From the NCBI GenBank assembly GCA_025331445.1, contig JAIWNE010000008.1, positions 551,158 to 615,157 on the forward strand: a DNA stretch of 64,000 nucleotides. Reading direction: 5' to 3'. Made by a program: the position numbers and the translations under genes. The notes beneath the pieces are model-generated. The model was given only the letters and a program-made list of their open reading frames with translations. It ran no database searches and was not told where the DNA came from. Below are positions 23,977 through 34,802 of the stretch, piece after piece (within the stretch, counting starts at the first letter, position 1; each line of letters begins with the position of its first letter). The stretch comes from Blakeslea trispora (taxonomy: Eukaryota; Mucoromycota; Mucoromycetes; Mucorales; Choanephoraceae).

Positions 23977-25486
23977 TTAAAAAATATTTATAGTTACACA
24001 TTGTTGAAAGGTGGAACATAGTGACACTAGTGAGGTACAAGAATCATTCAATGATTCATGAGAACAGAAAGTGCCTCTTTTGAAGCAACGACTAAGAGTG
24101 TCATTGGCAATCTGTTCCTGATTGAAGGGTAATGAGTGGATGGTGAACTGGAAGTACCCAGCCCATATATGCCATTGTGTAATGGCTGACATTTGTATCA
24201 AGAGCGAATCTAAAGTAACAGGGGGGGTAACAGCCTTAAAGCAAAAAGATCTGCAAAATAGAGGAAAGGATAAAGTAGAAATGTAAGATGAATCACGTTA
24301 GGACCTCGACCCAAATGGTTCATTTCAGAGTGACAGTGAATGGCAAAAAACCCAAAGAAGTCTCGTTGGCGGTTACATAGACGGCATGGATCAGAAGGTA
24401 CTCTGTCGATAGGAAATAGAGCCCCTCTAGTTGGAGTTTTGTGATAGAGAACTCAATATCAAAGATCCAGAGTGGATGAAGGCATGAGTGTCAATCAGAA
24501 AAGACGTAGATATGTTGCTACTGTTGTAAATTGGTGGGTGGCGGCCTCAACGCAGTGGTGCAAGGTGGATACCCAAAGATGGCGAGTTTTCAGTTGAGTG
24601 AAAAGAGATGCCTGAGACAAGTCAACTCATGGAATTCCTATATCAAAGACAATACATTGTCATAGAAAAGAGAGAAAGAGAGAGAGAGTAGCCGACTGAG
24701 GATGTCTAGGAGCAAGGAGTGGCAAAGACGTGGATGATTCGTATACTTGGATTGGACTCAAAGTCCTAGACATTGTTGCTGGATACCAATGCAACCAGTC
24801 ATCGGCAGGTAAGGAGCAGGAAGATTGGGAAAGAGAGGGGAAAAAATGAAGGGATAAATTCAGAGGCAGACAAAGGATCAGAGAGGAGTCCAAGTCCATT
24901 TGAAAGTCTTGAACATGACTTGCAGAATGCAAGTCTGGGTACACAAGGGATCTGAGTGTTGAACTTGTTAAAAGAATAAAAAAAAAGAGAGAGACAAAAT
25001 TAAGAGTGCAAAGTACGGGAGTAAAGTAGCTCGAATGATGAACGAGAGCCGACTTATTAATCCCTTGGGCCACAACAGAAAGGAACAGACAAGGCAAACA
25101 CTTGGCCTACAGTACTAGATGTTACTAAAAGGGACTCAAACAACCGATACCTCCTCTGGGCGTACGGTAAACAGAGTTGGTCAAAGGCTAACTGAGGCGA
25201 GGGAGGGGAGGGGGGGGGGTTGTCATGCCAGACAAACTGATAGATCAAGCTCTCAATGAGACTTTGAATATCTTGATCTCTATGGATAGGAGTATTGTCC
25301 TTAATCGGATAATGGCCGGAACAATCCATTTAAGACGCTACTAATAACATTAATGGAATGAATAATGCTACCACCGACTCTTATATCCTGAAACTCATGT
25401 TTTGTTTTCTTTTTCAAGGCTATTGTGATCAACTGATTCAAGACTGCCAAACTCTGTTTGATCAACACACTAAGCTTATCATCCAA
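23977..25486 (-). mobile_element. Decayed non-LTR (LINE-like) retrotransposon, 3' part
   Basis: Read on the minus strand, several frames in order give fragments of the region after the reverse transcriptase in LINE ORF2 proteins. Around 25100-25320 a frame reads YQFVWHDNPPPSPPSPQLAF and then DQLCLPYAQRRYRLFESLL, resembling the F(I/V)W...LCLPYAQGGLGLFDPLL pattern. 24660-24790 reads DDWLHWYPATMSRTLSPIQV. 24330-24410 reads DPCRLCNRQRDFFGFFAIHC, which looks like the C-terminal Cys/His zinc motif. 23977-24201 reads IWAGYFQFTIHSLPFNQEQI. The pieces sit in different frames with stops between them, so the element is dead. A run of G at 25200-25219 interrupts the first fragment. The family assignment is by eye and tentative. 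Confidence 0.5.
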
Positions 25487-26504
25487 AGTGATAGAGCTAA
25501 TGTTGTTGTCTGTTCATTTTAACCACAAAACTCCCTATGCACATCAGTTAAGACTAGAAGTCTAACTTGCCTGTTTTTTTTTCTCACTATCAAAAACTCT
25601 TTGGATTTAAAAAAAAAAAGCTAAGGAGCTAAGCTAGTCTTTTTTTGACCCAGTTGTGTGTGCTGTTCGAATATGAAGATTAATAGCAGCAGCACGGGCA
25701 TTCGTTTCCTTTCTTCTTTGACAAGGAAAGAAAAAAAATTCTCCTTCTCGATGCTCCTTTCATTCTTGCGCGTGCTTCTCTTTTCTTAGTAGCTTTGTTT
25801 TGCCTTAGTTTTTTCATTTATTCCTTTTTTTTTTTCGGAAGGCTTCAAACTTGTGTAGCTATGATAGTTTGTTACACTTTCCATTGGATATACATCATCA
25901 TTAGACTCCTTTTCGAATTACATCAGTCTGTTGCCCTGAATGTCAATATTGTTTCCTAAACCATCTTTAAAAATAATGCTGTCTGTTTTTCTTTTTTTCT
26001 TAAAAAAAAGGAAAAGAAATGCATGAACACACTTGGATTTTCAAATTAAAAAAACCAGAACCAAAAATTTGGTGCTACTGCTGATTGGATAAACAAAAGG
26101 TCATATCTTCCCAAGTATGGAATATTTTTATTCTTTTTTTATTTTTTTGCCCAACCAGGTGTTTATAAGATCTATCTGAACTCTTTGTTATCCAAGCCCA
26201 AAACTGACATGTAACTTTCTTATGCGTGACATGTAACTTTTTCTCAATACCCAGGTTCAATTCTTTAGAAAAAAAAATTACACTTTTGGCTTGTGACCAC
26301 TTGAAATCCATTCATTTTTTTTTATTGTATTATCAGATACACACACACACACACACTTTTTTTCATATACAAACTCTTTCTTTTTTTTTTTTTTTCTTGC
26401 CTGTGTACCGAAGACGTGTGTGTGTTTGTTAGTTTTGAAGGAATTAACCCTTTTATTCATACATTATTATTATTGTTTTTGTTCTTAAAGAAAAGACACT
26501 CGTT
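25487..26504. other. Upstream region of the TBL1-like gene, with microsatellite
   Basis: No gene. Long T and A runs, an (AC)n tract at 26340-26356 and a pair of identical 11-base words (see 26205-26237). It probably includes the promoter and 5' UTR of the gene at 26505. Confidence 0.4.
26205..26237 (+). promoter_or_regulatory. Direct repeat of TGACATGTAAC upstream of the TBL1-like gene
   Basis: The word TGACATGTAAC occurs at 26205-26215 and again at 26227-26237, 22 bp apart (two helical turns), both followed by TTT. A third noncoding copy lies at 28440-28450, between the TBL1-like gene and ATG14. The core ACATGT is palindromic. A transcription-factor site is plausible but unproven. Confidence 0.35.
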
Positions 26505-28403
26505 ATGGTACTCACAAGTGAAGAAGTGAATATTATTGTATACAAATATCTACAAGAATCAGGTAGTCTATATCGATACAAAGAAGAAGAAGAATTCACC
26601 GGTTTGTCTTACAAAACAAGTGTATTTTCTTTGATTAGGCTTTCGACATACATCGTTTGCTTTTCAGTATGAAAGTCAAGTTGAAAGATCAACCTATCGA
26701 GATGCACAAATACAGCCTGGAGCACTCATCAACATCATCCACAAAGGACTTCAGTTTATGGAAATCGAAGCTCACATGAACGAAGTAATTAAGAGAGCAA
26801 TGGGCTTCATTGACGCGTCTGTTCTAATAAGAATTGACTTAGGATGGTGAATTGATGGAATGCAGTGTGCCTTTCTCTCTTTTAGAACCTCATCATTGTG
26901 AACTGACTGGCAATACATTCAACAATGAACCCATCGCTACAAAACCACCTACATCCAAACGACAGCGTAAAGAAGAAAAGAAACAGAAAGATAGAGAGAA
27001 ACGAGCCAGAAGAGAGAATGTAGAAGAGGAAGTGGATGGTCGTATCAAAGAAGAGAATGGCAGTGCCAGTCTAATGGAAGATATCAAGGAAGAATCGACA
27101 GCCATTAAAGAAGATCATGTCACTGTCTTGAAGGGACATAAAAGTGAAGTCTTTTCGTGTGCATGGAATCCTGTTATGTCTTCCTTATTAGCCTCTGGGT
27201 AAAGAAAAGAAGAATAGATGTACTTTGTTCCTTATACAAGTGATTGCTTATTTTCTTTCTTCTTTTGTTAGTTCGGGAGATGCCACGGCTCGATTATGGA
27301 ATGTGCCAGCCAATAAAGAGGAAGTAGCAGAACCGATTGTATTAAATCATTTACCTAATATGAATGACAACAAAGATGTGACTACACTAGATTGGAATGT
27401 AAGTGTGCTTCTGATTGTTGATAGTAGTAGTTTTTTTTATTTATTCATACTATGTTAGCCTTCTGGAACATTATTGGTCACTGGCTCTTATGATGGACAA
27501 GCAAGAATCTGGACACAAAAAGGTCAATTGAGATTTGTGATGGGACATCATACAGGGCCTATTTTCTCTCTTAAATGGAATATGCGTGGTGATCTTGTGT
27601 TGAGTGGTAGTGCAGATACAACAACCATTGTATGGGATCCAGAGACAGGTGAAATGAAACAGCAATTCGAAATTCATGGCTGTAAGTTGACTATTTGCTA
27701 TCAAAAGAAAGAAGCCATTTACCTATCTCTGTTTTAGTGGCTATTTTGGATGTGGATTGGATGGATAATACGACATTTGCCTCTTGTTCTTCCGACAAGA
27801 CCATTTATGTATGTCGAGTGGGATCACCAAAACCTTTAAAGAAATGGATCGGACATGAAGATGAAGTCAATGCAGTTCGCTGGGATCCCTCTGGTCAATA
27901 CTTGGCCTCATGTTCGGATGACATGACTACCAAAATCTGGAGTTTATCCTCGGATGAGCCTGTGCGAGAGATTAAGGGACATAGTCTTCAGATCTACACA
28001 ATACAATGGGCACCCTATACAAACAACTCACCGAGAGTTTTGGCTACAGCCAGTTTTGATGCCACTGTCCGTCTTTGGGATGCTCTTAAGGGTACTTGCC
28101 TTCATGTGCTAAAGAATCATAGTGAGGCTGTCTATTCCATCTCTTTTAGTCCTGATGCTCGTTTATTGGCCTCTGGTAGTTTCGATGAAGTGTTGAATGT
28201 CTGGGACACAAAGGTAAGAAACAGAAGAGAGTTAGTGTTGATGATAGACCATCTCATTAACCTATGTATAGGATGGCACATTAAAAAAGACCTTCAAGGC
28301 AAATGGTGGTATATTTGAAGTGCATTTCAACAAGACGGGTGATAAAATAGCAGCGTGTACTTCCAATAAGCAAGTTGTCATTTTAAACAATATTAAATCT
28401 TAA
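26505..28403 (+). CDS. TBL1/Sif2-like WD40 repeat co-repressor subunit
   Basis: Seven exons: 26505-26562, 26639-26784, 26843-27198, 27272-27398, 27459-27681, 27738-28213 and 28272-28403, giving 505 residues. The N-terminus has a LisH dimerisation motif ([25 protein letters not shown]) followed by the conserved [24 protein letters not shown] block of TBL1/TBL1XR1. A basic, lysine-rich nuclear-localisation stretch ([20 protein letters not shown]) links to WD40 repeats starting [18 protein letters not shown]; later repeats include [25 protein letters not shown] and [11 protein letters not shown]. Orthologues are Sif2 in yeast (Set3 complex) and TBL1X in animals (NCoR/SMRT-HDAC3), where they recruit histone deacetylases. 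All exon junctions keep the WD40 repeats intact. The gene is followed at only 129 bp by ATG14 on the same strand. Confidence 0.93.
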
Positions 28404-28532
28404 CTCTTTATTATTATTATTATTAAAAAAGAAACAAATTGACATGTAACTTTTTTATTATTATTGCTTGTTTGCATGAAAATTCTCTCTTTCTCTTTTA
28501 TTTTAATTTCATTTTACATTATCTTTAAATAG

Positions 28533-30329
28533 ATGAATTGTAACTATTGTAGTATTGCTCATCGTAAATTCTATTGCTCAGACTGTATCCAAGAAAAGTA
28601 AGCAAATCATACTTTGGACAATAGGAATAGGCTGATATGAACCATACTACTGTTTAGACTTCAGAAGCATAATGAGCAGATTAGCTTTTTAATAAAAGAG
28701 AAAGATGCAGCTGTGACTAAAGCAACCACATTCTTTGAAAAGGCTACTCTTCTACAACAACGTATTGCGGAAAAGAACAAGAGAGCTAGTCGACTGGAAC
28801 AGATGCAAGAGAGACAGACACAACTGATGAATGAGTGTAGCCAAAGTAAGTAAGCTATTTGTATCTGTGTATTGTTTCTAAACTTTTTGATAGAGAGACA
28901 ACAGCTAAAAGAGCTTCAAAGGCAATTAAAAGAAAGAAAGACACGCCTAGAAGAAGCACAAAAGAGAGCTTCGTTGAACCAAAAGAAGAGTCAGGTTCAG
29001 TCTACTATGAAATCATGGCAAAAGATACATAAAATGACAGTAGGCACTCGACGTATCTTGGTGAACGAAGTCAGTTCACTTTTTGAATTAAAGCCTGGTG
29101 TAGTTGAGGAAGTAGAGCATCAGGCACCTACCATGACTTCCTCTATTGAATTACCACCCTTCAGTCAACCTACAGCAGTCCCCATAGAGGGTAAAGATGA
29201 TCTCTATATCTGTGGCGTGACCTTATCCACACGACTGATTGATGTTTCAAGTAAGGAGAAAAAAGAAAGAAATAAGCAAATGCTCATGGTCACTATTTAG
29301 AATACAGAAAAGAAGAATTGAATGCTCCTATTGGCCTTGTGGTTCATATGTTGAATTTGATTATACGGTATCTTGGTATTAAGTTACCTTTCATGATCTT
29401 TCAAAAGGGTGTTCAGTACTATATTCGAATGATCCCCTTAAACCCTCAAAAATGGAGTAGTGCAAAGTAAAGAAGAAAAAACAATAGATAGGCATAAAAG
29501 AAGATGCTGAATTATTCGCAATAGGAAATTCCCTTTGTTTCTCGACAAGAACTTTAAGCGATTTGTTGTAGGCATGGCCATGTTGAATTACAATTTAGCT
29601 TATCTATGCCATACTCAAGGTGTTGAGATTCCTCTCAGTCAAATAGCCAATACCCTTCAGAGCCTGATGGCTTGTTGTCGTTCACCTCATTTAGGCATGT
29701 AAGTAGTATTGTACAAAAGAAAAGAATGATTCTAGTCTCTCATCCCTCCCCTCTCTTTCTATCCAAGTCAATCCCATGCTTTATACTATCAAGGTTTACG
29801 CGACCTGAATTTCCCTATTGAATTTCATCAAGTGTTAAGGGCTACTACACTACGTTATCGCTGTAGTGAACTCTCATCTACCTCAGAGACACCTTTACCT
29901 ACCTTACTTCATCCCTCAAATCAGTTGCCTGGAGACTATTTTAAAGTGCGACATCAAAAGTACAATGAAGAAGAAGAATATGAGGGACTTTATGTGGATA
30001 GTGAAGATGAAGAAGATGTCTTGGTTCACTGCACATCACCCTCTGAACAACCATCCAAAGGAGAAGAAGAAGGAACAGCTACAGATGGTCAAAACGAAAC
30101 ATGGAGTTTAGTCGAGGTAGCCCCCTTTCTAGGTGGAAGAACAGCACATAATGGAAATGAAGGTGACAGTCTATTTCAGATGGGGGCTGCTTCTATCGTG
30201 CCTGGTGTATTGAATATGATTGAATCTTTAGGTGGTAATAGCACCAATGCTTATCCATCCTATAGTCCAAATCATCATCTAGAACGTTATTTATTTGCTA
30301 GGAAAAAAAAAAGAAATCATAAAGCATAA
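28533..30329 (+). CDS. ATG14: Autophagy protein Atg14/Barkor-like (Vps34 complex I subunit)
   Basis: Six exons: 28533-28597, 28658-28845, 28894-29250, 29301-29466, 29525-29698 and 29768-30329, giving 503 residues. The N-terminus carries two CxxC pairs (MNCNYC ... YCSDC, Cys 3, 6, 15 and 18), the signature of Atg14. It is followed by a long coiled coil (about residues 20-130: KELQRQLKERKTRLEEAQK) that would pair with Atg6/Beclin. The C-terminal region contains APIGLVVHMLNLIIRYLGIKLPF, MAMLNYNLAYLCHTQGVEIP and the LRDLNFPIEFH stretch, matching the Atg14/UVRAG (Vps38) fold. The cysteines favour Atg14 over Vps38. In the family, the protein directs PI3-kinase Vps34 to the site of autophagosome formation. 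The C-terminus is acidic and ends in a basic RKKKRNHKA tail. The stop lies 65 bp from the convergent SEL1 gene. Confidence 0.88.
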
Positions 30330-30394
30330 AAAAAAAGAAGAAGAAAAGGAGTGGTATTTTTTTTTTTTTATAATCATACATTATGGGGGATTCT

Positions 30395-32034
30395 CTAATT
30401 AGCTTTTGTTGCCACTACAGATTGCATCATTGTATTGGAAGGTAAAGAAGAAGATGGCATTTTGTTTTGAGTTGATTCAAGTCGCTTTTTAGCACGTTCA
30501 TCACCCTGTTGAGCTGCTTTTTGATACCATGTCATGGCATCTTGACTGTTCTTGGGTCGACCAATTCCCATTTCAGCATAATAACCCAAGGCAAAAGCTG
30601 CTTTCGGTAGACCCTTGAGGGCTGCTAACTTGGCCCAATGATAGGCCTTTTCTTCAGAGGGTTGTAATCGAGGAGGGTCACCAGCTAAATGCAGCACAGA
30701 GAGTGAATAACAGGCTTCTGCATGTTCTTGACGAGCTGCCAATTGATAGAATGACATGCTTGTTATAATATCCTTTTGACAGCCTAGATAGCCACGTTCA
30801 TAGCATTGACCTAATCGATAAGCAGAGGGAGCATACCCTAGTTCGGCTGCTTGACGATAGAGTCGGACAGAGTAATCGGTATCTTTGAAGATGATGCCGT
30901 CCAGTCCCTTTTCGTGCAAGAGACCAAATTCGTGAAGTGCATGTGGGTATTCTGGTGTGGCTGCCTCGGCAGATCGCTTCAGCCATTTATTTCCTTCTCG
31001 TACATTACGTTGAAGACCGAGGTCGCCGTGAATAGAGGCAATGCCTAGTCTATACATTGCGCCAGGATGATTTAATGTCGATGCAAGTCTAATTTTGGTA
31101 AAAACAATTGTTTTTAGCACCACTTTTTTTTTTATTTTTTTTATTTATTTCTTTATTGCCTTTTTCTTCTCCCCCTCCTTTCTTCCTTACCTATAATGTT
31201 GAATTGCCTTTGATTTGTTTTTTAAACACCCTAAACCATCTTCATAACATTTAGCAGCACTAAAAAGACAATAAAAACTAATATTAGCATGAATGGATTT
31301 CTTAAAATAAAAAAAAAGCCTGGGCTTTAAAACATAAAAAAAAAGTCAAACATGACAAATGATATAATATTGTTTCTTAAAATACATTACCGATAAGCAG
31401 CATCTGCATGTTGATGTTTGGCAGCTTGTACAAACAAAGGGAAAGCACGATTGAAATTCGGTTTACCGGATTTGTGCAAGGCGCCGGAAGCATAAATATT
31501 AGCTAGATAGTATTGCGAATTGGCATGGCCTCGTAAGGCCAAGGTCTTGAGCATCTTGACAGCTTCCAAGGCATAAGCCGATTGTTGTTTCTTATCCATG
31601 GATTTGTTCTTGCAAGATTCATAGATAAAGACAGCAAGATCATGTTGTAGATTGGGATCGTTGGTTCGTTTTGCATTTTCTCGATACATGTTGATGGTCT
31701 TATCGTACGATAACAGTTCGGCATTTGTACCTGGCTTAAGATGGCTGTGATTCATCAGGTAATCACTGTTGATCGAGACAGAGGAACTGGCAGTGGATGG
31801 GTATCGATGGGAAGTAGGTTGAGGTGTGGCTGGCATGGAGAGACTGCTGCTAGAAGAGCCTGAGCTCATCATTGGATGGTCTCGACTAGAGGCTCGACTT
31901 GGTGTCTTTATACTGTTGGATCGATGCTGTGTTAGTGCAGGTGTTGATGCACTCACTTGAGGCATTGGAGGTCTTTCTTGTAGGCTTAATGATGGTGATG
32001 AACGTTTAAAACTATTTCTAATATCTTTCAACAT
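30395..32034 (-). CDS. SEL1-repeat protein, chitin synthase activator Chs4/Skt5-like
   Basis: Three exons: 31391-32034, 31191-31259 and 30395-31088, giving 468 residues. The first 110 residues are Ser/Thr/Pro-rich and disordered. Then come tandem SEL1-like repeats: AYALEAVKMLKTLALRGHANSQYYLANIY, FPLFVQAAKHQHADAAYRAAKCYEDGLGC, HPGAMYRLGIASIHGD, HALHEFGLLHEKG, APSAYRLGQCYERGYLG, AEACYSLSVLHLAGDP and PKAAFALGYYAEMGIGR. This layout (disordered head plus about seven SEL1 repeats) is that of fungal Skt5/Chs4 proteins, which bind and activate chitin synthase III at the plasma membrane. Unlike yeast Skt5, the C-terminus (SVVATKAN) has no CaaX prenylation box, so membrane attachment, if any, must differ. 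The middle exon encodes exactly part of one repeat. ATG14 converges on it 65 bp away. Confidence 0.85.
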
Positions 32035-33778
32035 TTGATTTTTTTTTTAAAAAAAGAAAAGTAAATAATAATAAAGAGGAAAAACCGGTAAACTTTTTTT
32101 TCTTTCTTTCTTTCTTGTTATTTATTTATATACTTGGGCGGATGTTGAACCACTCTAAACTTGTCAATAACCTTTTTACTGACTTTGAACATTGAAAAAA
32201 AAGACACCTCATCATTTAGAAGAGAATCAAGTTGGGCTCAGTCCATATCGATAATTAGCTTACTCTTGCTTTTTTTCCTTTGTCTTTCATGTCGATAGAT
32301 CTTTCTGCTTAAGGTCATAAAAGTAAGAAAAGAACAAGTTGGTCTGTAAGCCAAAAGGAAACCTAAATCATCTCTTATCTCCCCCTTAAATGAAGTAATT
32401 CTTTTATCATCATACTAAAGGCAATAAGGATATTTTAACCGTATTATATAGTTTACTACATATAAGATTTGAATGGCTGTGAATCTAGGTGGTATTTATC
32501 TACTGTATGTCATCTTGTTAAGCACGCTTAGTCACTGTGTGTTGTCTATGTCTGTCATGGCTCTTGACGAAAACAAAATGGCCTCATTGATTCATGCAAA
32601 TTCAACATCAGATTTTAAGAAAAGAGGTACAAAAACTCGTTTCATCTCTTGGCAACATTTTACAGAATAATAAAAAAAAAGACCTGCTTCTTGTCACTTT
32701 ACCCTTACAAGCAAGAAGATGTTTAAGCCTCTTTTTGGGAGGGGATAAACGAATATGGATTCTGTTTTGCACAACCTAATAATTACTCATTGATACACGT
32801 TTTCTTCTTCTCAACATGTCCTTAAGCTAAAAAAGAAACAACTTCAATTTATTAACAATAAAACAGAAATGCTGAGTTAAATGACACTTCAAAAAAAGAA
32901 GTTTTATCGTATTCTATTTTATTATTTTTTTTCAACCTCGGTAGGTTTATAAATAAACCAGAATGACACAGGTTGAGAAAAAAAAAAGGTACATAAAAAA
33001 CATTGAAGTGCACAAAGCTTGATTATTGGCTGCTGATGTTTATTAAGGTTGTTTCGAGGGATGACAGAAAGAAACAAGAGAACATCCCAATTAACTCAAC
33101 ACACACAGGCATGCAGGGTAGTCTTTGCAGTTGAGTCTTCCCGAAAAAAAAAACCAGATACCTTGAATCTCTCATGGTGAATAAAGTATAGATTCTCTCT
33201 CTCTCTTTTCTTTCGCCAATGCATCTCTTTAGCCCATCTTTTACGTCATTGAATTCGAGTTTCTTTATGGAGTACAAAATTAATAAACGCTCAGGCCTGA
33301 TAAAATATCATCTGAGCTATACAAACGATAAACTTTTTTTTTTGTGGAAACAGACAGAAAAATATACTTTCAGAAAATGACACAATACCCTCAACCTTAT
33401 ATCATCAATCTAAGTGTCTCTCTTTTTTTTTGTCTTTTATAGGAAGAAATGGCCATAATTCACCTCTTTTCTTATAAATCAATTCATTGTCATGGCCATG
33501 GAATTAACATTCTGCAATACTCTGACTTTGAGTAGCTCGGTAAAGTCTTTTCTTTTAGACCATGCACGTCAAATTGTCACTTTTGTGCTCGACATCATTT
33601 ATTATTGATCGGGATACATATACCGTCAAGACCCGGGGAGATCAGTATGTTTGTTCATAACGAAACTTCAGGGCTTACAACACTTGAATTTGATTGGCCT
33701 TAACTGTAAGCTATCTTTACCGAAATTTCCATTTTTTTTTCTTCTTTCCTTCTTTTGTTTTTTAAAACTTAGATCAAG
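32035..33778. other. Intergenic, with one weak secreted-peptide ORF at 32473-32670
   Basis: An ATG at 32473, 20 bp after a TATATAG-like stretch, opens a 65-codon ORF starting with a signal-peptide-like sequence (MAVNLGGIYLLYVILLSTLS). It has no other recognisable feature, so I rate it as a possible small secreted protein only. The rest is AT-rich with TTTC and T tracts (32095-32118). Pyrimidine-rich sequence at 33720-33770 is the likely start region of the SRPRB gene. Confidence 0.35.
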
Positions 33779-34738
33779 ATGGACAACGATTTAATAATCA
33801 AGGCTATTCTAGCACTTACTGTGCTCATCGTTTTAACTTGTAAGCAAGCATCTTTGTTTACAAAAGTTGAAAAAGAGAGAGAATAAAGCTCATGACATAT
33901 TTTTCTTAAATAGTAATCGCACTTACTGTTTATACCAAAAAACAAACCAAGAATACCATCTTATTATTAGGCATCAGTGATGCTGGCAAGACATCCATGT
34001 ATATATTCGTAAGTGGTTCCTTTCGACATTGTTCTCGAGATGAGTTATTGACTTTCTTTTGTTTTAAAATAGTTAAAAAGTGGCAAGAACCACCCAACTG
34101 TTTCTTCCATGAAAGAAAACGAAAGTCAAATAACACTCAACAACAAAGTAAGGGGTTTTTTTTGACAAGCAAACGATAGAGCTCTACTTGACCTTCTTCT
34201 TTTTTTTTTTAAAAAAAAAAAAGGTACTCGATTTAGTGGATATTCCAGGCCATGATCGTGTTCGCTTTCGATATGCTGAATTCTTACCAGTAACTCAATC
34301 GATTGTGTTTGTTGTGGACAGTACAACCATTGCTCGAAAGATTCGACCTGCAGCCGAGTACTTGTATGATATTTTGGCTCAACCTCAAGTCCAAAAACAA
34401 AAGACACCTATTCTAATTGCATGCAACAAGTCAGATATGATTACTGCTTTACCTGTTGAAAAAATCAAGCTTTTGTTTGAGACCGAATTGTAAGTTCTGA
34501 TGTTGATGAGGTTTCATGTCATACTGAAAGTGTGTGTATGTGTGCATATAGAAATCGTTTAAGAGACACTCGTACAGCTCGTGTTGAACAACAAGAAGGG
34601 GATGAACAGGAAGCATTTCTTGGTTATGAAGATGAAGCCTTTCAATTTGAACATATTGATAATCATGTTGAATTTGAATCATGTTCTGTTCAAGACCAAA
34701 AACTGGATTCAGTAAAGGATTGGATAGTTTCTCAATAA
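33779..34738 (+). CDS. SRPRB: Signal recognition particle receptor subunit beta
   Basis: Five exons: 33779-33839, 33914-34008, 34073-34147, 34224-34489 and 34552-34738, giving 227 residues. An N-terminal transmembrane helix (IIKAILALTVLIVLTLIALTVY) anchors a small GTPase domain: G1 LGISDAGKTSM, G3 LVDIPGHDRVRFRYAEF and G4 ACNKSD. A final helix (DSVKDWIVSQ) is typical of the family. The protein sits in the ER membrane, binds GTP and holds SRPRA, so that ribosome-SRP complexes are targeted to the translocon. Introns are 59-76 nt; intron 3 ends in a long run of T followed by A before AAG, an unusual acceptor context that nonetheless fits the conserved frame. The 3' end converges on the phospholipase D gene, 64 bp away. 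Confidence 0.93.
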
Positions 34739-34802
34739 AGGATAAGGGAAAGGGGCATTTTATTATTGTTATTATTATAATAGATGGATATTAAGGCAAT
34801 GA

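Noticed and set aside
23977..24201. Reading as Ty3/gypsy RNase H (…ANDTLSR)
   Set aside because: The ending resembles the retroviral-type VADALSR, but neighbouring fragments fit a LINE C-terminus better and no integrase or protease is present.
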